Assembly: GCF_026768455.1 (NCBI RefSeq)
Contig: NZ_JAPPVQ010000005.1
Location: 62,001-126,000 of the forward strand
Direction of reading: 5' to 3'
Length of the DNA stretch: 64,000 nucleotides
Origin: Candidatus Nitrosotenuis cloacae
GTDB lineage: Archaea; Thermoproteota; Nitrososphaeria; Nitrososphaerales; Nitrosopumilaceae
Positions 8,864 through 18,164 of this stretch are shown in pieces. Under the pieces are notes generated by a model. It was not told where the DNA came from and searched no databases. It worked only from the letters and a program-made list of their open reading frames with translations. Both the position numbers and the translations under genes were made by a program. Position 1 is the stretch's first letter. Every line of letters starts with the position of its first letter.

Positions 8864-9947
8864 AGCAGAAAAGATCACGGCGGCAAAGAGGGACTCACTA
8901 ATAGAGTTGCTCAAGATGGAGGGCGCCAAGATCTACAACGACTTGGACAAGGGGCAGTTTCCACAGTTCTCGGTTCCGAGCAGGTCCGTCAGCAATATCG
9001 TTTATGACAAAAAGCTAAAGCAGTACATCCTTGGCAAGGCGGCAAGCCTGAGAAGCTCGCGAAACATGGCGCAACTGCGCTCGTTTACACAGCTCATATG
9101 GCTTGCATTCTTTGCAAACAGGCTCATCCAGGAAAAAAAGTCGTCCACTTTGAGAGATATCTATTACTCGTCGCAGGCATTTGAGATTGACTTTGAGGAC
9201 CAGCCGGAATCGGACAACATCATAGTTGACTTGGAGGCAGTTCTTGCAAGGCCAAGAGAGGACTTTCACATATTTCCAGAGGAGCGAAGCAGCGTCTTTG
9301 GGGATCTTACAATAGAATACACGGTTCCAGGATACGAGGGAAGGAGGACAAACCTGTCTGACCATCCTGATGGTTATCTCATCGGGCCGAGCCTTAGCAG
9401 CGCAGAGCTTGTCGACACAAGCGCCGAACTGGTGATTGCAATCGAAAAAGGTGGTCTCTTCACAAGGTTTGTCGAGGAAAAGGTGGACAAAAAGTTCAAG
9501 GCAATCATAGTTGATACTGCGGGGCAAGCGCCGCGTTCCACAAGGTACCTGCTAAAGAGGCTTCGCGAGCAGATGGGCCTGCCGGTTGTGATACTTACCG
9601 ACGGGGACGTCTACGGGGAACACATTGCAATGGTGATCAAGTCCGGCTCTGCAAACGCAGCACACCTAAGGGACCTTACAGTATCTGATGCAAAGTGGGT
9701 CGGTGTGTGGGCATCAGACATCGAAAAGTACAAGCTGCCGACGATCCCGATGACAGAATCGGACATCAAGAGGATATACGACCTGCAAAAGGATCCCAGA
9801 TACCAGGAGGGAATCTGGAAAAAGGAGCTTGAGGTGTTTCTCAGACTAAAGCGAAAGGCAGAGCTTGAGGCGTTCTCAAAGTATGGGCTGACCAACATTA
9901 CGGACAAGTATCTTCCAGAAAAGCTGGAACTTGCTAAGAGTCTGTAG
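8841..9947 (+). CDS. top6A: DNA topoisomerase VI subunit A (Spo11 homologue)
   Basis: The DNA-cleaving subunit. The 368-residue protein has a winged-helix 5Y-CAP domain whose catalytic tyrosine lies in TLRDIYYSSQAF, and a TOPRIM domain with the acidic motifs AIEKGG and VILTDGDVYGEHI. Partner of the upstream top6B, with which it overlaps. Type length and all key residues are present. Confidence 0.95.
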   Translation: MSKSNKSKAEKITAAKRDSLIELLKMEGAKIYNDLDKGQFPQFSVPSRSVSNIVYDKKLKQYILGKAASLRSSRNMAQLRSFTQLIWLAFFANRLIQEKKSSTLRDIYYSSQAFEIDFEDQPESDNIIVDLEAVLARPREDFHIFPEERSSVFGDLTIEYTVPGYEGRRTNLSDHPDGYLIGPSLSSAELVDTSAELVIAIEKGGLFTRFVEEKVDKKFKAIIVDTAGQAPRSTRYLLKRLREQMGLPVVILTDGDVYGEHIAMVIKSGSANAAHLRDLTVSDAKWVGVWASDIEKYKLPTIPMTESDIKRIYDLQKDPRYQEGIWKKELEVFLRLKRKAELEAFSKYGLTNITDKYLPEKLELAKSL

Positions 9948-10404
9948 GCTTTCTGATTCGCAGGGTAAGCACGCCGTTTCTGTACTTAAAGTCGTGGATC
10001 TGCATGTCTGCTACGCCCTCAATTGGGATCTCTTTTGAAAAGTTACCTGCACCCCTGATATACAGTACGCCCTCGATTAGGCGCACGACTATCTTGTCGT
10101 CAGGTCCTGGGACCTCTGCTACGAACACCATCTCGTCGTTTCCCTTGATCAAGTCGTACACCCAGTTTTTGCTCTCGGTGTCTCGTGCGGTGTACTTTGG
10201 CTTTTCGGTCTTTGTCATCTTTTTGATCACAAAGCCCCAGTAGATCATGGTGGCTGCCGCAATTCCAATCAGTATAAAGCTGACAGAACCGTGGCCTGCG
10301 CGCAATGTCATGATGTAGACTATTCCCAAAAACAAGATTATCATTATCGGGATTATGAAGTTGATTGACTGCTCGTTTGAGTATGTTCTTTTGTAGCTGG
10401 ACAC
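9934..10404 (-). CDS. membrane-anchored Hsp20/alpha-crystallin-like protein
   Basis: A 156-residue protein with two N-terminal membrane segments (INFIIPIMIILFLGIVYIM and FILIGIAAATMIYWGFVI). After them comes a soluble C-terminal domain that reads as an Hsp20-like beta-sandwich (DEMVFVAEVPGPDDKIVVR, GVLYIRGAGNFSKEIPI, FKYRNGVLTLRIRK), including the closing G-V-L-x-L-x-I strand. Most small heat-shock proteins are soluble, so a membrane-tethered version may act on membrane or envelope clients. Its 3' end overlaps top6A. Confidence 0.75.
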   Translation of the reverse strand: MSSYKRTYSNEQSINFIIPIMIILFLGIVYIMTLRAGHGSVSFILIGIAAATMIYWGFVIKKMTKTEKPKYTARDTESKNWVYDLIKGNDEMVFVAEVPGPDDKIVVRLIEGVLYIRGAGNFSKEIPIEGVADMQIHDFKYRNGVLTLRIRKPTDS

Positions 10405-10488
10405 TTTACATAACCACTTGTTACTAAAATATAAAGCATCTACGAATGTCTGCCTAGTTTTGCTGCGGCGGTGAACTGAAGGCGTGCT

Positions 10489-10755
10489 TTGCCGGATTTG
10501 ATTTTTATTGTGGGCTTGGGTCGTATCGGCGTGGATACGGGCAGCCCTGGGGCAAAACCTACCAAAGACATCTTCCTAAAGGGCTCAATAATCGGAGCAG
10601 TGATCACGATTCCGTCGCTGATCGCATTCTTTGTCAGCTGGTTAGTCCTTGGGGACAAGATAACGGCGCTGATTGTCGGAGTCGTGGTGCATTTTATCGG
10701 CATGGGATTTTCCTACAAGCTCTCAAAGAAGCTGTTTAAGGTAAAGACGCCGTAG
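10489..10755 (+). CDS. small two-span membrane protein
   Basis: Up to 88 residues with two membrane segments (GSIIGAVITIPSLIAFFVSW and ITALIVGVVVHFIGMGFSY) and a basic tail (KLSKKLFKVKTP). The start is uncertain: the conserved-looking part begins at about VDTGSPGAKPTKD, so a GTG near 10530 is also possible. No family recognised. Confidence 0.6.
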   Translation: MPDLIFIVGLGRIGVDTGSPGAKPTKDIFLKGSIIGAVITIPSLIAFFVSWLVLGDKITALIVGVVVHFIGMGFSYKLSKKLFKVKTP

Positions 10756-10796
10756 GCTTTGAAACTTAATTATTCAGAAGTAACAAGTAAAACGCG

Positions 10797-11150
10797 TTGA
10801 GTCTTAGCCGAGTTGAAAGCGATCTCATCAGCGAAGTCAAGCTTAGCCCGATTCAGGCAAAGATATTCCTGCTTGTAACGACCAAGGGAAAGATGACCGA
10901 CGAGCAGATTGCTGCAGGCCTTGCGATCAGCCGTGATGAGGCGCTGTCTGGGGCAAAGAGCCTCATAGAGCTTGGCGGGTTCATAGATCTGTCCGATACC
11001 GAGTTTGAGGCGATGCACCCAAGATTCACGGCCGTAAACATGTACCGGAAGATGTGCATAAGGGAGGGCATCGCGTTTAAGAAAAATCTGGTGGTGGACA
11101 ACATAGGGGTCGTCTTGGAGAGGCACTATGACTCTGCAAGAACTAAATAG
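10797..11150 (+). CDS. TrmB-like winged-helix transcription regulator
   Basis: A 117-residue protein with TTG start. The N-terminal half is a winged helix of TrmB type (LSPIQAKIFLLVTTKGKMTD, EQIAAGLAISRDEALSGAKS, LIELGGFIDLSD). The C-terminal half lacks the sugar-binding domain of full TrmB proteins. It overlaps the next gene by 23 bases, so the downstream Cys-containing protein may be functionally tied to it. Confidence 0.7.
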   Translation: MSLSRVESDLISEVKLSPIQAKIFLLVTTKGKMTDEQIAAGLAISRDEALSGAKSLIELGGFIDLSDTEFEAMHPRFTAVNMYRKMCIREGIAFKKNLVVDNIGVVLERHYDSARTK

Positions 11151-11571
11151 TCGATTTTCGTGCCAAAATGCAATGAGTGTGGACACGGAGACATGCAAGC
11201 ACCAGATATCATACTTTGGAGTCACCAACATCAACTACAATGAGAGGACGATTGGCTCAGTGGACATCTGGAGATGCGCAATCTGCAAGAAGAGATTCTG
11301 CGAGGAAAAACAGTTGGGAATCGACTCGATTGTGGATTATGTGGGGATGCCAAAGATAGACCCGGATGAAAAGTGGGGCGTCCTGGTGAGAAAACTCTTC
11401 AAGGGAAAAGAGAGGTGGAAGCTGGTACGACTAAAGCAGAACGGCACACTCAAAGTTGAAAATCCTGATGACAAGATACTGGATCTGCCGATTAAGGACT
11501 TTAAGGTAGATGATCCGAACCACGCCAGCTTTTTAATCGACGACTATGTCAACAAGATAATTGAGATCTAG
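11128..11571 (+). CDS. conserved hypothetical protein with Cys cluster
   Basis: A 147-residue protein. The N-terminal half has spaced Cys/His residues (SCQNAM, ETCKHQ, WRCAICKKRFCEEKQ) that could bind one zinc. The C-terminal half is a basic alpha/beta stretch (GVLVRKLFKGKERWKLVRLK). No family recognised. Overlaps the regulator upstream and is followed after 9 bases by another small gene. Confidence 0.65.
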   Translation: MTLQELNSRFSCQNAMSVDTETCKHQISYFGVTNINYNERTIGSVDIWRCAICKKRFCEEKQLGIDSIVDYVGMPKIDPDEKWGVLVRKLFKGKERWKLVRLKQNGTLKVENPDDKILDLPIKDFKVDDPNHASFLIDDYVNKIIEI

Positions 11572-11580
11572 GTGTTATAG

Positions 11581-11865
11581 TTGAACATTGATGTTCATGT
11601 GAACAATGTAAAAGGATCACAAATGGCAGCAAAGATTACTGGCACATTTACGATTGACAATAATACGTTCAAGTTTTCAGCCATCGCGTTTGGAAGGATC
11701 GGCGGGCATAACATCGGGGCCAAGATATCAAAGGCCACCGAAAAATCGCTTCAGAAGTTGGGGTATGACACCAATGAGGTAATAGACACGCTCCAGAAGA
11801 ATCTGGTTCATGGAAATATCACTCTGCCTGAGGGTCTTACCAAAGAATCCTTTGCAGACGGCTAG
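11581..11865 (+). CDS. small hypothetical protein
   Basis: A 94-residue soluble protein with TTG start ([20 protein letters not shown]). The N-terminal half looks like a beta-hairpin with [20 protein letters not shown], and the C-terminus is helical ([20 protein letters not shown]). No family recognised. Its end overlaps the convergent MTAP gene by 4 bases. Confidence 0.6.
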   Translation: MNIDVHVNNVKGSQMAAKITGTFTIDNNTFKFSAIAFGRIGGHNIGAKISKATEKSLQKLGYDTNEVIDTLQKNLVHGNITLPEGLTKESFADG

Positions 11866-12650
11866 AACTGGGCCTCTTCTAGGGCTTTTTCGCAAAAACA
11901 TCTTCGTTCCTGCGGAATCTCGTCTGGAATGGACGTGAGTAGTCGCTTGGTGTTCTCCACGTTTTTCTTTAGGGTCTCAATCACCTCTTTTGCGGTGACT
12001 GGTTTTTCCGCCCAGACGTCATAGTCTGTGACAGTGCATATTGAGGCGTAGCACATCTGGGCCTCCCTTGCAAGCTGGCACTCTGGTACGAGAGTCATGC
12101 CGATTATATCTGCACCAGTCGATTTGTAGAATTTCGACTCTGCCTTTGTAGAGAACCTTGGGCCCTCTATGCAGACGTATGTGCGGTCAGTGTGTATTGG
12201 TATGTTCTGAGTCTTTGCTGCACGAATTATCGCGGACTGGAGCTCCGGGCAGAACGGGTCTGCAACTGAGATGTGTATGACTTTGCCCTCCTCGGAAAAT
12301 GTCCCCTTGCGTGATTTTGTAAAGTCCAGGAACTGGGTTGGCAGGACAAACGTGCCTGGTGGAAGTTCCTCTTTGAGGCTGCCTACTGCTGATGGGGCGA
12401 TGATTCGCTTTATTCCAAGCTGCTTGAATGCCCAGATGTTTGCTCTAAAGTTTATCATGTGTGGCGGGATGGTGTGTTTTTTTCCGTGCCTTGGCATGAA
12501 TGCTATCTTCTTTCCATTAAAGATTCCAATTGTGATGGAATCTGACGTCTTGCCGTATGGCGTCTCCACTGTGACCTCCTTTGCCTCCTTTAGGAGTCCC
12601 GAGTCGTAAATTCCGGTTCCGCCAAAGATTCCAATGTCTGCATGTTCCAT
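11862..12650 (-). CDS. mtnP: S-methyl-5'-thioadenosine phosphorylase
   Basis: Phosphorolyses methylthioadenosine (from polyamine synthesis) to adenine and methylthioribose-1-phosphate. Motifs of the PNP/MTAP family: [13 protein letters not shown] at the N-terminus, [20 protein letters not shown], and the substrate-specific [20 protein letters not shown]. The start is taken at 12650, where the ATG overlaps the APRT stop as TAATG. Pairing with adenine phosphoribosyltransferase makes sense: the adenine released is converted to AMP by the upstream gene. Confidence 0.92.
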   Translation of the reverse strand: MEHADIGIFGGTGIYDSGLLKEAKEVTVETPYGKTSDSITIGIFNGKKIAFMPRHGKKHTIPPHMINFRANIWAFKQLGIKRIIAPSAVGSLKEELPPGTFVLPTQFLDFTKSRKGTFSEEGKVIHISVADPFCPELQSAIIRAAKTQNIPIHTDRTYVCIEGPRFSTKAESKFYKSTGADIIGMTLVPECQLAREAQMCYASICTVTDYDVWAEKPVTAKEVIETLKKNVENTKRLLTSIPDEIPQERRCFCEKALEEAQF

Positions 12651-13162
12651 TAGTACTTCACCAATGACTCGCACTTGAATTTCTCAATTTTTTTGATTCC
12701 GCCAAGTTCCGTTAGTTCCACTATCACTGCAAAGCCTGCTACCTTGCCTCCAAGCCTTTCTACGAGCTCTGCTGCCGCCTTTGCAGTGCCGCCTGTTGCA
12801 AGCAGGTCGTCACAGATTACCACTCTTTGGTCCTTGCTTACTGCGTTCTTTTGGATCTCCATTACTGCCTTGCCGTATTCTATGCTGTATGATCTCTTTA
12901 CGGTGCTTCCTGGCAGCTTGCCCTGCTTTCTGATCATTATCATTCCCTTGTTGTACCTGAGAGCAAGCGCGCACGCAAGCGGGAACCCCCTTGACTCTAT
13001 GCCTGCAAAGACATCTACGTCATTTGCATGGTATTTCTTTGCAAACTCGTCCACCACGTGTGATAGGGCAGACGGGTTCTTCAGAATCGGGCTTATGTCG
13101 CGAAATAGGATTCCCTTCTTTGGAAAATTAGGATATTCTGTTATGATATTTTTTAGGTTCAC
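12650..13162 (-). CDS. apt: adenine phosphoribosyltransferase
   Basis: Converts adenine plus PRPP to AMP. The 170-residue protein starts with the typical [20 protein letters not shown], carries FRDISPIL, the flexible loop region and the PRPP-binding motif [14 protein letters not shown]. Co-transcribed with and upstream of the MTA phosphorylase; together they recycle the adenine of methylthioadenosine. Confidence 0.93.
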   Translation of the reverse strand: MNLKNIITEYPNFPKKGILFRDISPILKNPSALSHVVDEFAKKYHANDVDVFAGIESRGFPLACALALRYNKGMIMIRKQGKLPGSTVKRSYSIEYGKAVMEIQKNAVSKDQRVVICDDLLATGGTAKAAAELVERLGGKVAGFAVIVELTELGGIKKIEKFKCESLVKY

Positions 13163-13204
13163 AAAAAATACGTCTTGATTGAGTAATAAAAAGGGTTTCT
13201 ACAT

Positions 13205-15349
13205 TCACTGTATGGTAAACGTTGCCTCGGCGACCTCGTTGCCGATTGTCGCTTTTATTTTGTACGTTCCGGATTCAAGTCCTGTCGGCACGATCCACGT
13301 TATCTGGAAGCTTCCAACGTTCGTTGAGAACGTGCTGAGGTCTGTTACCTTGGCGTCCTTTGGATCCATTATGGTTGCAGACGCCGTCTGGGTCTTTCCT
13401 CCGCCGGTTCCGGTTATCTTCATGTAATCGCCTGCGCTGTATGGCGTTGACTTGTCTACTTTGATCACAAATGACTGGTCTATGGTGCCTGCCACGACTA
13501 TCTTTGCCTCGGCATAGTTTGGACCGCTTGAAGCCCTGATTATCCATATTCCCTGTTCTGCGTCGGCTGGCACCCTGAACGTCTCGTCCTTGAACTTGCC
13601 TTCCTTGTCCGTAAAGACGTCTTTGTGCTTGATTATCTTTCCTGCGGGGTCTGACATCTCCAGTGTGAGCAGCACGTTCGGCTTTGAGGATCCAAGTACT
13701 AGAATTCCTTCGCCTAGGAGGTACGTCTGCTTTGTCGCCTGCATCGCTATCTCGCCTGAGCCGCGTTGCAGTCCAACTGCAAATACCACGTTTGTCTCAG
13801 TTCCAAGGTACTGCAGCACCGCAGAGTAGACTCCTGACTTGTAGTCCTTGAGTGAGATGTAGTAGTCTTTTCTTCCGTCGAGCCCCATTGTGATGCTGTC
13901 TGTGAACTTTTCCTTGTCTGACGGGTCGATAATTGACAGTAGGATGGTGGACTTGGCAGGGCCCTGTATTGTGAGGCGTGCCTCGTCAGATGTTGCATAG
14001 TTTAGCTTGTCGAATTTTGCCACAATCTGCTCTATTGGCGCAACGCCGAGTCCTATTCGGAGTATCTCAGTTTCCTGCTCCTGGGTTGCAATTATCACGT
14101 ACGTTCCCTTCGTGGATGACTGCTGTGTGGGGTAGTCGAACGTGACTGTGCCTGACTCGTCAATCTGCAGGATGTCTGAGAATATCTCCTTTCCGATTGG
14201 GTCCTTGATTATCACCTCGACTGGCTTGCCTGCCGCGGCGGTTCCGTTTACCAAGATGGTCTCACCTGGGTTGTACTTTATTGCCGACGGCGTGAGTCGA
14301 ATTGATTTTGTAATTGATATGCTGAGAGTCTTTGTTATCACGTCTTGGCCGTTGCTGAACTCTACCATTCTTGAGCCAAGCGGCGCATCAGGGGGTATGA
14401 CTGTCTCGTGCGACCAGTTGCCCTGTGAATCTACTGGCACTGCGACCTCGTAGATCTTGGTTCCAGACGTGTCTCGCGCAGTGATGGCAACCGTGCTTCC
14501 AGGTTTTGCAGTGCCGCTTACCCTTGCAGTGTCCCCTGGACCGACTATCTCGGTGGCCTGGGTTACGGTGAGGTGGACTACCTTTTCTGCGATGACGCTT
14601 TCAGCGTGCTGGATTCGTATGCTGATCGTCTTTTTGTTTCCCTGCGCGTCTGCCAGAGAGAGGTCGACTCGGTCTGATTCCTTGGTTACTGGTATCTTTG
14701 TTTTTCCAAGTACACCTCCGGAGTTGTCTGACTGAAAGTCTTCCAACTTTTCGTTGTCTATGAAAAAGTCGAGTGTGATATTCGGGGGGAATCCCTCGCC
14801 GATTATGCGTATCTCGTCTCCATTTTTGGGGCTTTCTGGGATTATTCTGAATTTGGCATTCTCAAAGTTTGCCGTCTTTGGCTGTTCTGGAGGTGGGGTT
14901 GGGACCTGCTCTGGCGGCGCCTCCTGGTTTATGGCAGTCTTGCCGGTGGTTATCTCGTTTCCGCTGGTGTCCATGGTCCTCCAGTTTATTCCGGGACTTG
15001 CGACCTCTGTCTTTATTCCAAACTTGACTGATTCGCCTGGCCCTAGCGGCTGGCTTGTCGTGAACACGAGGAGACCCTGCGCAGTCTTTGTGCCAGTCCA
15101 GCCCTTTTCCGTCTTAAACGACTTAAAGTCCCCTGCGTCCTTTCCGAGCCACATTCTTACCGTGTTTATCTCGACTGTGTCGTTGTTTGTGAACTCTATC
15201 AGGGTGGTCTTTTCAAAGCCGGTGCTCTTTGCACCGGTCTGGGCAAGTGCGTCTGGAAAAATAAATACAGTAAAAGCTGCAAACGCGACAAGACTAAAGA
15301 TTAGAAACGTTGCTGGACTCACAATTGATCTATCCTCTCTGATGAACAT
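13205..15349 (-). CDS. secreted multi-domain Ig-like surface protein
   Basis: A 714-residue exported protein. Residues 1-37 form a signal peptide (basic MFIREDR, long hydrophobic core, DALAQTG cleavage region). Residues ~40-150 form one beta domain, and the rest is a chain of about five to six Ig-like beta-sandwich repeats. Recurrent phrases are GETILVNGTAAAGKPVEVII, GEGILVLGSSKPNVLLTLEM and AGDYMKITGTGGGKTQTASA, each opening a repeat. There is no C-terminal anchor or PEFG-CTERM. A cell-surface or S-layer-associated role is likely. Confidence 0.75.
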   Translation of the reverse strand: MFIREDRSIVSPATFLIFSLVAFAAFTVFIFPDALAQTGAKSTGFEKTTLIEFTNNDTVEINTVRMWLGKDAGDFKSFKTEKGWTGTKTAQGLLVFTTSQPLGPGESVKFGIKTEVASPGINWRTMDTSGNEITTGKTAINQEAPPEQVPTPPPEQPKTANFENAKFRIIPESPKNGDEIRIIGEGFPPNITLDFFIDNEKLEDFQSDNSGGVLGKTKIPVTKESDRVDLSLADAQGNKKTISIRIQHAESVIAEKVVHLTVTQATEIVGPGDTARVSGTAKPGSTVAITARDTSGTKIYEVAVPVDSQGNWSHETVIPPDAPLGSRMVEFSNGQDVITKTLSISITKSIRLTPSAIKYNPGETILVNGTAAAGKPVEVIIKDPIGKEIFSDILQIDESGTVTFDYPTQQSSTKGTYVIIATQEQETEILRIGLGVAPIEQIVAKFDKLNYATSDEARLTIQGPAKSTILLSIIDPSDKEKFTDSITMGLDGRKDYYISLKDYKSGVYSAVLQYLGTETNVVFAVGLQRGSGEIAMQATKQTYLLGEGILVLGSSKPNVLLTLEMSDPAGKIIKHKDVFTDKEGKFKDETFRVPADAEQGIWIIRASSGPNYAEAKIVVAGTIDQSFVIKVDKSTPYSAGDYMKITGTGGGKTQTASATIMDPKDAKVTDLSTFSTNVGSFQITWIVPTGLESGTYKIKATIGNEVAEATFTIQ

Positions 15350-15406
15350 TATTTACTTACCCTTTTTGACAATTGAGAACTACTCATGAGTAAAATACTT
15401 TAACAA

Positions 15407-17497
15407 CTATCGGGGCTTGCTGCGCTGATATTTGTTTAGGCCCGTCTGGGACGTCATGTTTTGGTGCTGTCTGATTCGCTCTGCAATGAGCCTGTAGAAT
15501 CCGCGGAATTGGTCCTTTGTCTTGTCTGAGAGGAACTCTGCTTCTCGCAGCGATATTTTTTCACAGATGTATCTTGCAATCTCTTCTATGTCAAAGTCGT
15601 TCCAGCCGTCCTCCCGGTGCTCGTGCCAGATGTCCTTGAGCGACTCGACGATTCCCTTCTTGCCCCTTGCAAGTATCTCCTCCTTTGAGAGGCTCCTAAA
15701 GCCCTCCTTTCTCAGCTTTATCTCGTAGGTCTGGTTTACTGCGTGCAGATAGTCGTCGGCAATTATGAGATCCTCGATCGATTCTATTGATTTTCCTCCC
15801 TGCTCAAGGTATAGGATCTGCATGTCTGTGAACTCGTTTGCCTTTAGGTACTCTGCGATCTTTTTGGACTCTGCAGTGTTATCTAACACGACAAAGACGT
15901 TGTGGCCGTGGTTTCGGTAGAAAATAGCAAGTGGCAAGACAGAGTTTTTGCTGTATGATGCCACCACGTTGAGGGGGTTCATGGATATATTTGGGTCCTC
16001 TAGGAACTTGTCAAATGCGTTGAGGTACATTGCATCGGACATGGTCTCAACTATGATGACCGGCCTTGAGTTTGTGCCAATCTCTCTGTCTACTATGGAC
16101 TCTACTAGTCCCCTTGAGAGGCCGTATAGAATCGGGATGAGCGTGGCGTCGTCGGCGTTCCAGTAGTCATAATGGATTCGGGAGAGGTGTCTTCTCTTGT
16201 CCAGTTCCACGACTAGGAGGTTTCCTGGGGTGTAGTCAAATATCATGAACGGTGAGTGCGTTGCGTACAGCACCTGGTTTGAGCCGGCCAGGTTTCTGAG
16301 CAGGTCGGATATTCCCATCTGCTGCGCTGGGTGTAGGTTCCTTGCAGGCTCGTCAAGAAGAAGGATTGCTTCTTTGAGCTCTGCCTTTTGTGTCTCTGCC
16401 GCAAAGTTTACGATAAACGAAAACGTCCACTTGAATCCCTCTGCACGTCTGCTGAGAAGGCCGGTGTTTGTCACGGTGCCGTCCTTGTGCACGTCGGATA
16501 TCACAACGCTCATGACGTTGCCTGGGTTGTACCTTAGGTCGACATGTATCGGATCTCCCTTCCATGCCGGGTTCAGCCTGTCAGTCAGTCTCCTGCTTGC
16601 GGTGTTTAGGAGTTTGATTAGTTTTGGCGGGCTGTTCTTGTACTCTTCAAGCTTTTCTGTGTCGAGCTCTGCAAGATAGAACAGATTTCTGACAGTCTCC
16701 GCCTTGTCGAACTCTTCTGCGTAGTCAAGTCCTTCTGGTCTTGTGACCTCCTTGATGTATTCATCCAGGTTTATGTTCCCGTAGATTTTCTTATAGTCTG
16801 AAAAATAGACGAATCTTGGATGCAGGTGTTCCATGATAAAGTTCTCAATTGCCGTCTTTTCGGTGGTTCCGACTAGCAGCTCATCGTATGTCTTTTCTGC
16901 ATCCTGGTAAAACTGCGACCACCCTGAGAGGATGTATGGCTCGTCTGCTGCAAGCATGTTCAGGGTATTGTTGAACATGGTCATTTCCTGCATGAACGTG
17001 GTCTTGTCCGTCGGGGCCGGGCCCTCAAAGAACTTGGTATCAAACTGGATTCGGATGTGGTTTGGGATGGTGGATATGAAGTTGAGGACCTTTTCGGTAT
17101 AGTTCTCCCACGAGTTGAGCGCCTTGTTTTTCTCGTCGCTTATCTTGACGCTTCCAAAGTCGTACTGGACCTGCGGGATCTTGTTGGTCCTAAATATTTT
17201 AAGGTGTGTGATTTCTGGCAAATGCGGGAATCGTTCTTTTATTATCTTGGTTTCATTTTTTGACAGTTCAAAGTCTCCCTCTGCCAAGATGACTTCGGAC
17301 TTGAGCTCCTCTGTCATCTCGTCGCAAAGGTCAAGTTCAGATACGCGCTCCTCCTTGTTGAGCAGGGTCAGTGCCTGAAGTATTGTGGTCTTACCTGATT
17401 CGTTTCTTCCAACAAACGCTGCAAGGTCCCCCACTTTGATTTCGCCTGAGTCGTGGATGCATCGGTACGCCCTGACTCTGAACTTTCGTAATCGCAT
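15407..17497 (-). CDS. OLD-type ATPase with TOPRIM-like C-terminus
   Basis: A 696-residue ABC-class ATPase. Walker A is FVGRNESGKTTILQAL near residue 30; Walker B is AILLLDEPARNLHPAQQM, followed by the H-loop VLYATHSPFMI. The C-terminal third fits a TOPRIM fold (PVIIVETMSDAMYLNAF, NVVASYSKNS, HNVFVVLDNTAE). The metal-binding acidics are only partly conserved (DNT instead of DxD). OLD proteins are nucleases of phage defence or repair. This copy sits in the core region, not on the casposon, and has no UvrD-type partner, so it is not a Gabija system. Confidence 0.78.
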   Translation of the reverse strand: MRLRKFRVRAYRCIHDSGEIKVGDLAAFVGRNESGKTTILQALTLLNKEERVSELDLCDEMTEELKSEVILAEGDFELSKNETKIIKERFPHLPEITHLKIFRTNKIPQVQYDFGSVKISDEKNKALNSWENYTEKVLNFISTIPNHIRIQFDTKFFEGPAPTDKTTFMQEMTMFNNTLNMLAADEPYILSGWSQFYQDAEKTYDELLVGTTEKTAIENFIMEHLHPRFVYFSDYKKIYGNINLDEYIKEVTRPEGLDYAEEFDKAETVRNLFYLAELDTEKLEEYKNSPPKLIKLLNTASRRLTDRLNPAWKGDPIHVDLRYNPGNVMSVVISDVHKDGTVTNTGLLSRRAEGFKWTFSFIVNFAAETQKAELKEAILLLDEPARNLHPAQQMGISDLLRNLAGSNQVLYATHSPFMIFDYTPGNLLVVELDKRRHLSRIHYDYWNADDATLIPILYGLSRGLVESIVDREIGTNSRPVIIVETMSDAMYLNAFDKFLEDPNISMNPLNVVASYSKNSVLPLAIFYRNHGHNVFVVLDNTAESKKIAEYLKANEFTDMQILYLEQGGKSIESIEDLIIADDYLHAVNQTYEIKLRKEGFRSLSKEEILARGKKGIVESLKDIWHEHREDGWNDFDIEEIARYICEKISLREAEFLSDKTKDQFRGFYRLIAERIRQHQNMTSQTGLNKYQRSKPR

Positions 17498-17562
17498 CTA
17501 GCGCCTATTTGAATGGCAACGATTTAACTCATTCGTCACAGTTTTACGCGCATGATTTCCAA

Positions 17563-17595
17563 GTGCTGCGCCGTGGCAAGTCGGACCTGCGGCAC
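17563..17595 (+). other. hairpin in intergenic region
   Basis: GTGCTGC (17563-17569) pairs with GCGGCAC (17589-17595), seven base pairs with one G-U, and an inner CCG/CGG pair is possible. It lies in the 161-bp gap between the divergently transcribed OLD-type gene and the secreted protein gene. The motif TTCGTC recurs three times around it. Could be a small RNA or an mRNA leader; nothing else is seen in the gap. Confidence 0.3.
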
Positions 17596-17658
17596 CGTCC
17601 GAATCATTCGTCTCATTTCGTCAAAGTCTATAAAGGTACAAGGGCGACAAAAAATACT

Positions 17659-18111
17659 ATGGGACTTGGAAGAATGTCTGTTGCGGTATTTGTAATTCCG
17701 ATTGTGTTCTCGTTTGTGTATGGTGGAAGCGTTCTGTCTCTTGCCATGAACAATTCTGATGGCACGCCGGTGTTTACTGCTTCCCCATCAAGCAAGTCTA
17801 TTGCAATAATTGATCTGAGCGGCGAGTATGCCGTATCTGATGCGGTAAGTGCCAGAATTTCTGTGAGCGACCAGGCATTTAGCTGCGGCGATTTGTATGT
17901 CACAATTTACGAAATATCTGGCTCTGAAAGAAAGGCGGTGACTCAGGGCGCGTTCTTTGATCAGTGCTATGAGCAAAGCGGCACTCTGCCGATTGGCGAG
18001 ACATTTTCGGAGAGGATTGGAACTGCCGGACAATACCAAATCGAGGTCCAACTTTTTGATAAAAGTGGGGACAAGTTTGTCACTGCAAGTGAAAGATTCA
18101 CAGTCCGATAG
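17659..18111 (+). CDS. small secreted beta-rich protein
   Basis: Start taken at ATG 17659, which directly opens a signal peptide (MGLGRMSVAVFVIPIVFSFV). The longer in-frame extension back to 17509 would put hydrophilic sequence in front of it. The mature part (~125 residues) has alternating hydrophobic strands and two Cys (FSCGDLYVTIYE, FFDQCYEQSG) that may form a disulphide. It ends with strands VEVQL-like and ASERFTVR. No family recognised. Confidence 0.65.
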   Translation: MGLGRMSVAVFVIPIVFSFVYGGSVLSLAMNNSDGTPVFTASPSSKSIAIIDLSGEYAVSDAVSARISVSDQAFSCGDLYVTIYEISGSERKAVTQGAFFDQCYEQSGTLPIGETFSERIGTAGQYQIEVQLFDKSGDKFVTASERFTVR

Positions 18112-18164
18112 ATTCTCAATGCGATATTATATATTGAAACATGGCAGATATTGCTTAATTACAC

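Noticed and set aside
13205-15349. PEFG-CTERM on the Ig-like protein
   Set aside because: The C-terminus ends in a beta strand (NEVAEATFTIQ) with no PEFG motif, hydrophobic span or basic tail, unlike the protein at 48311-50083.
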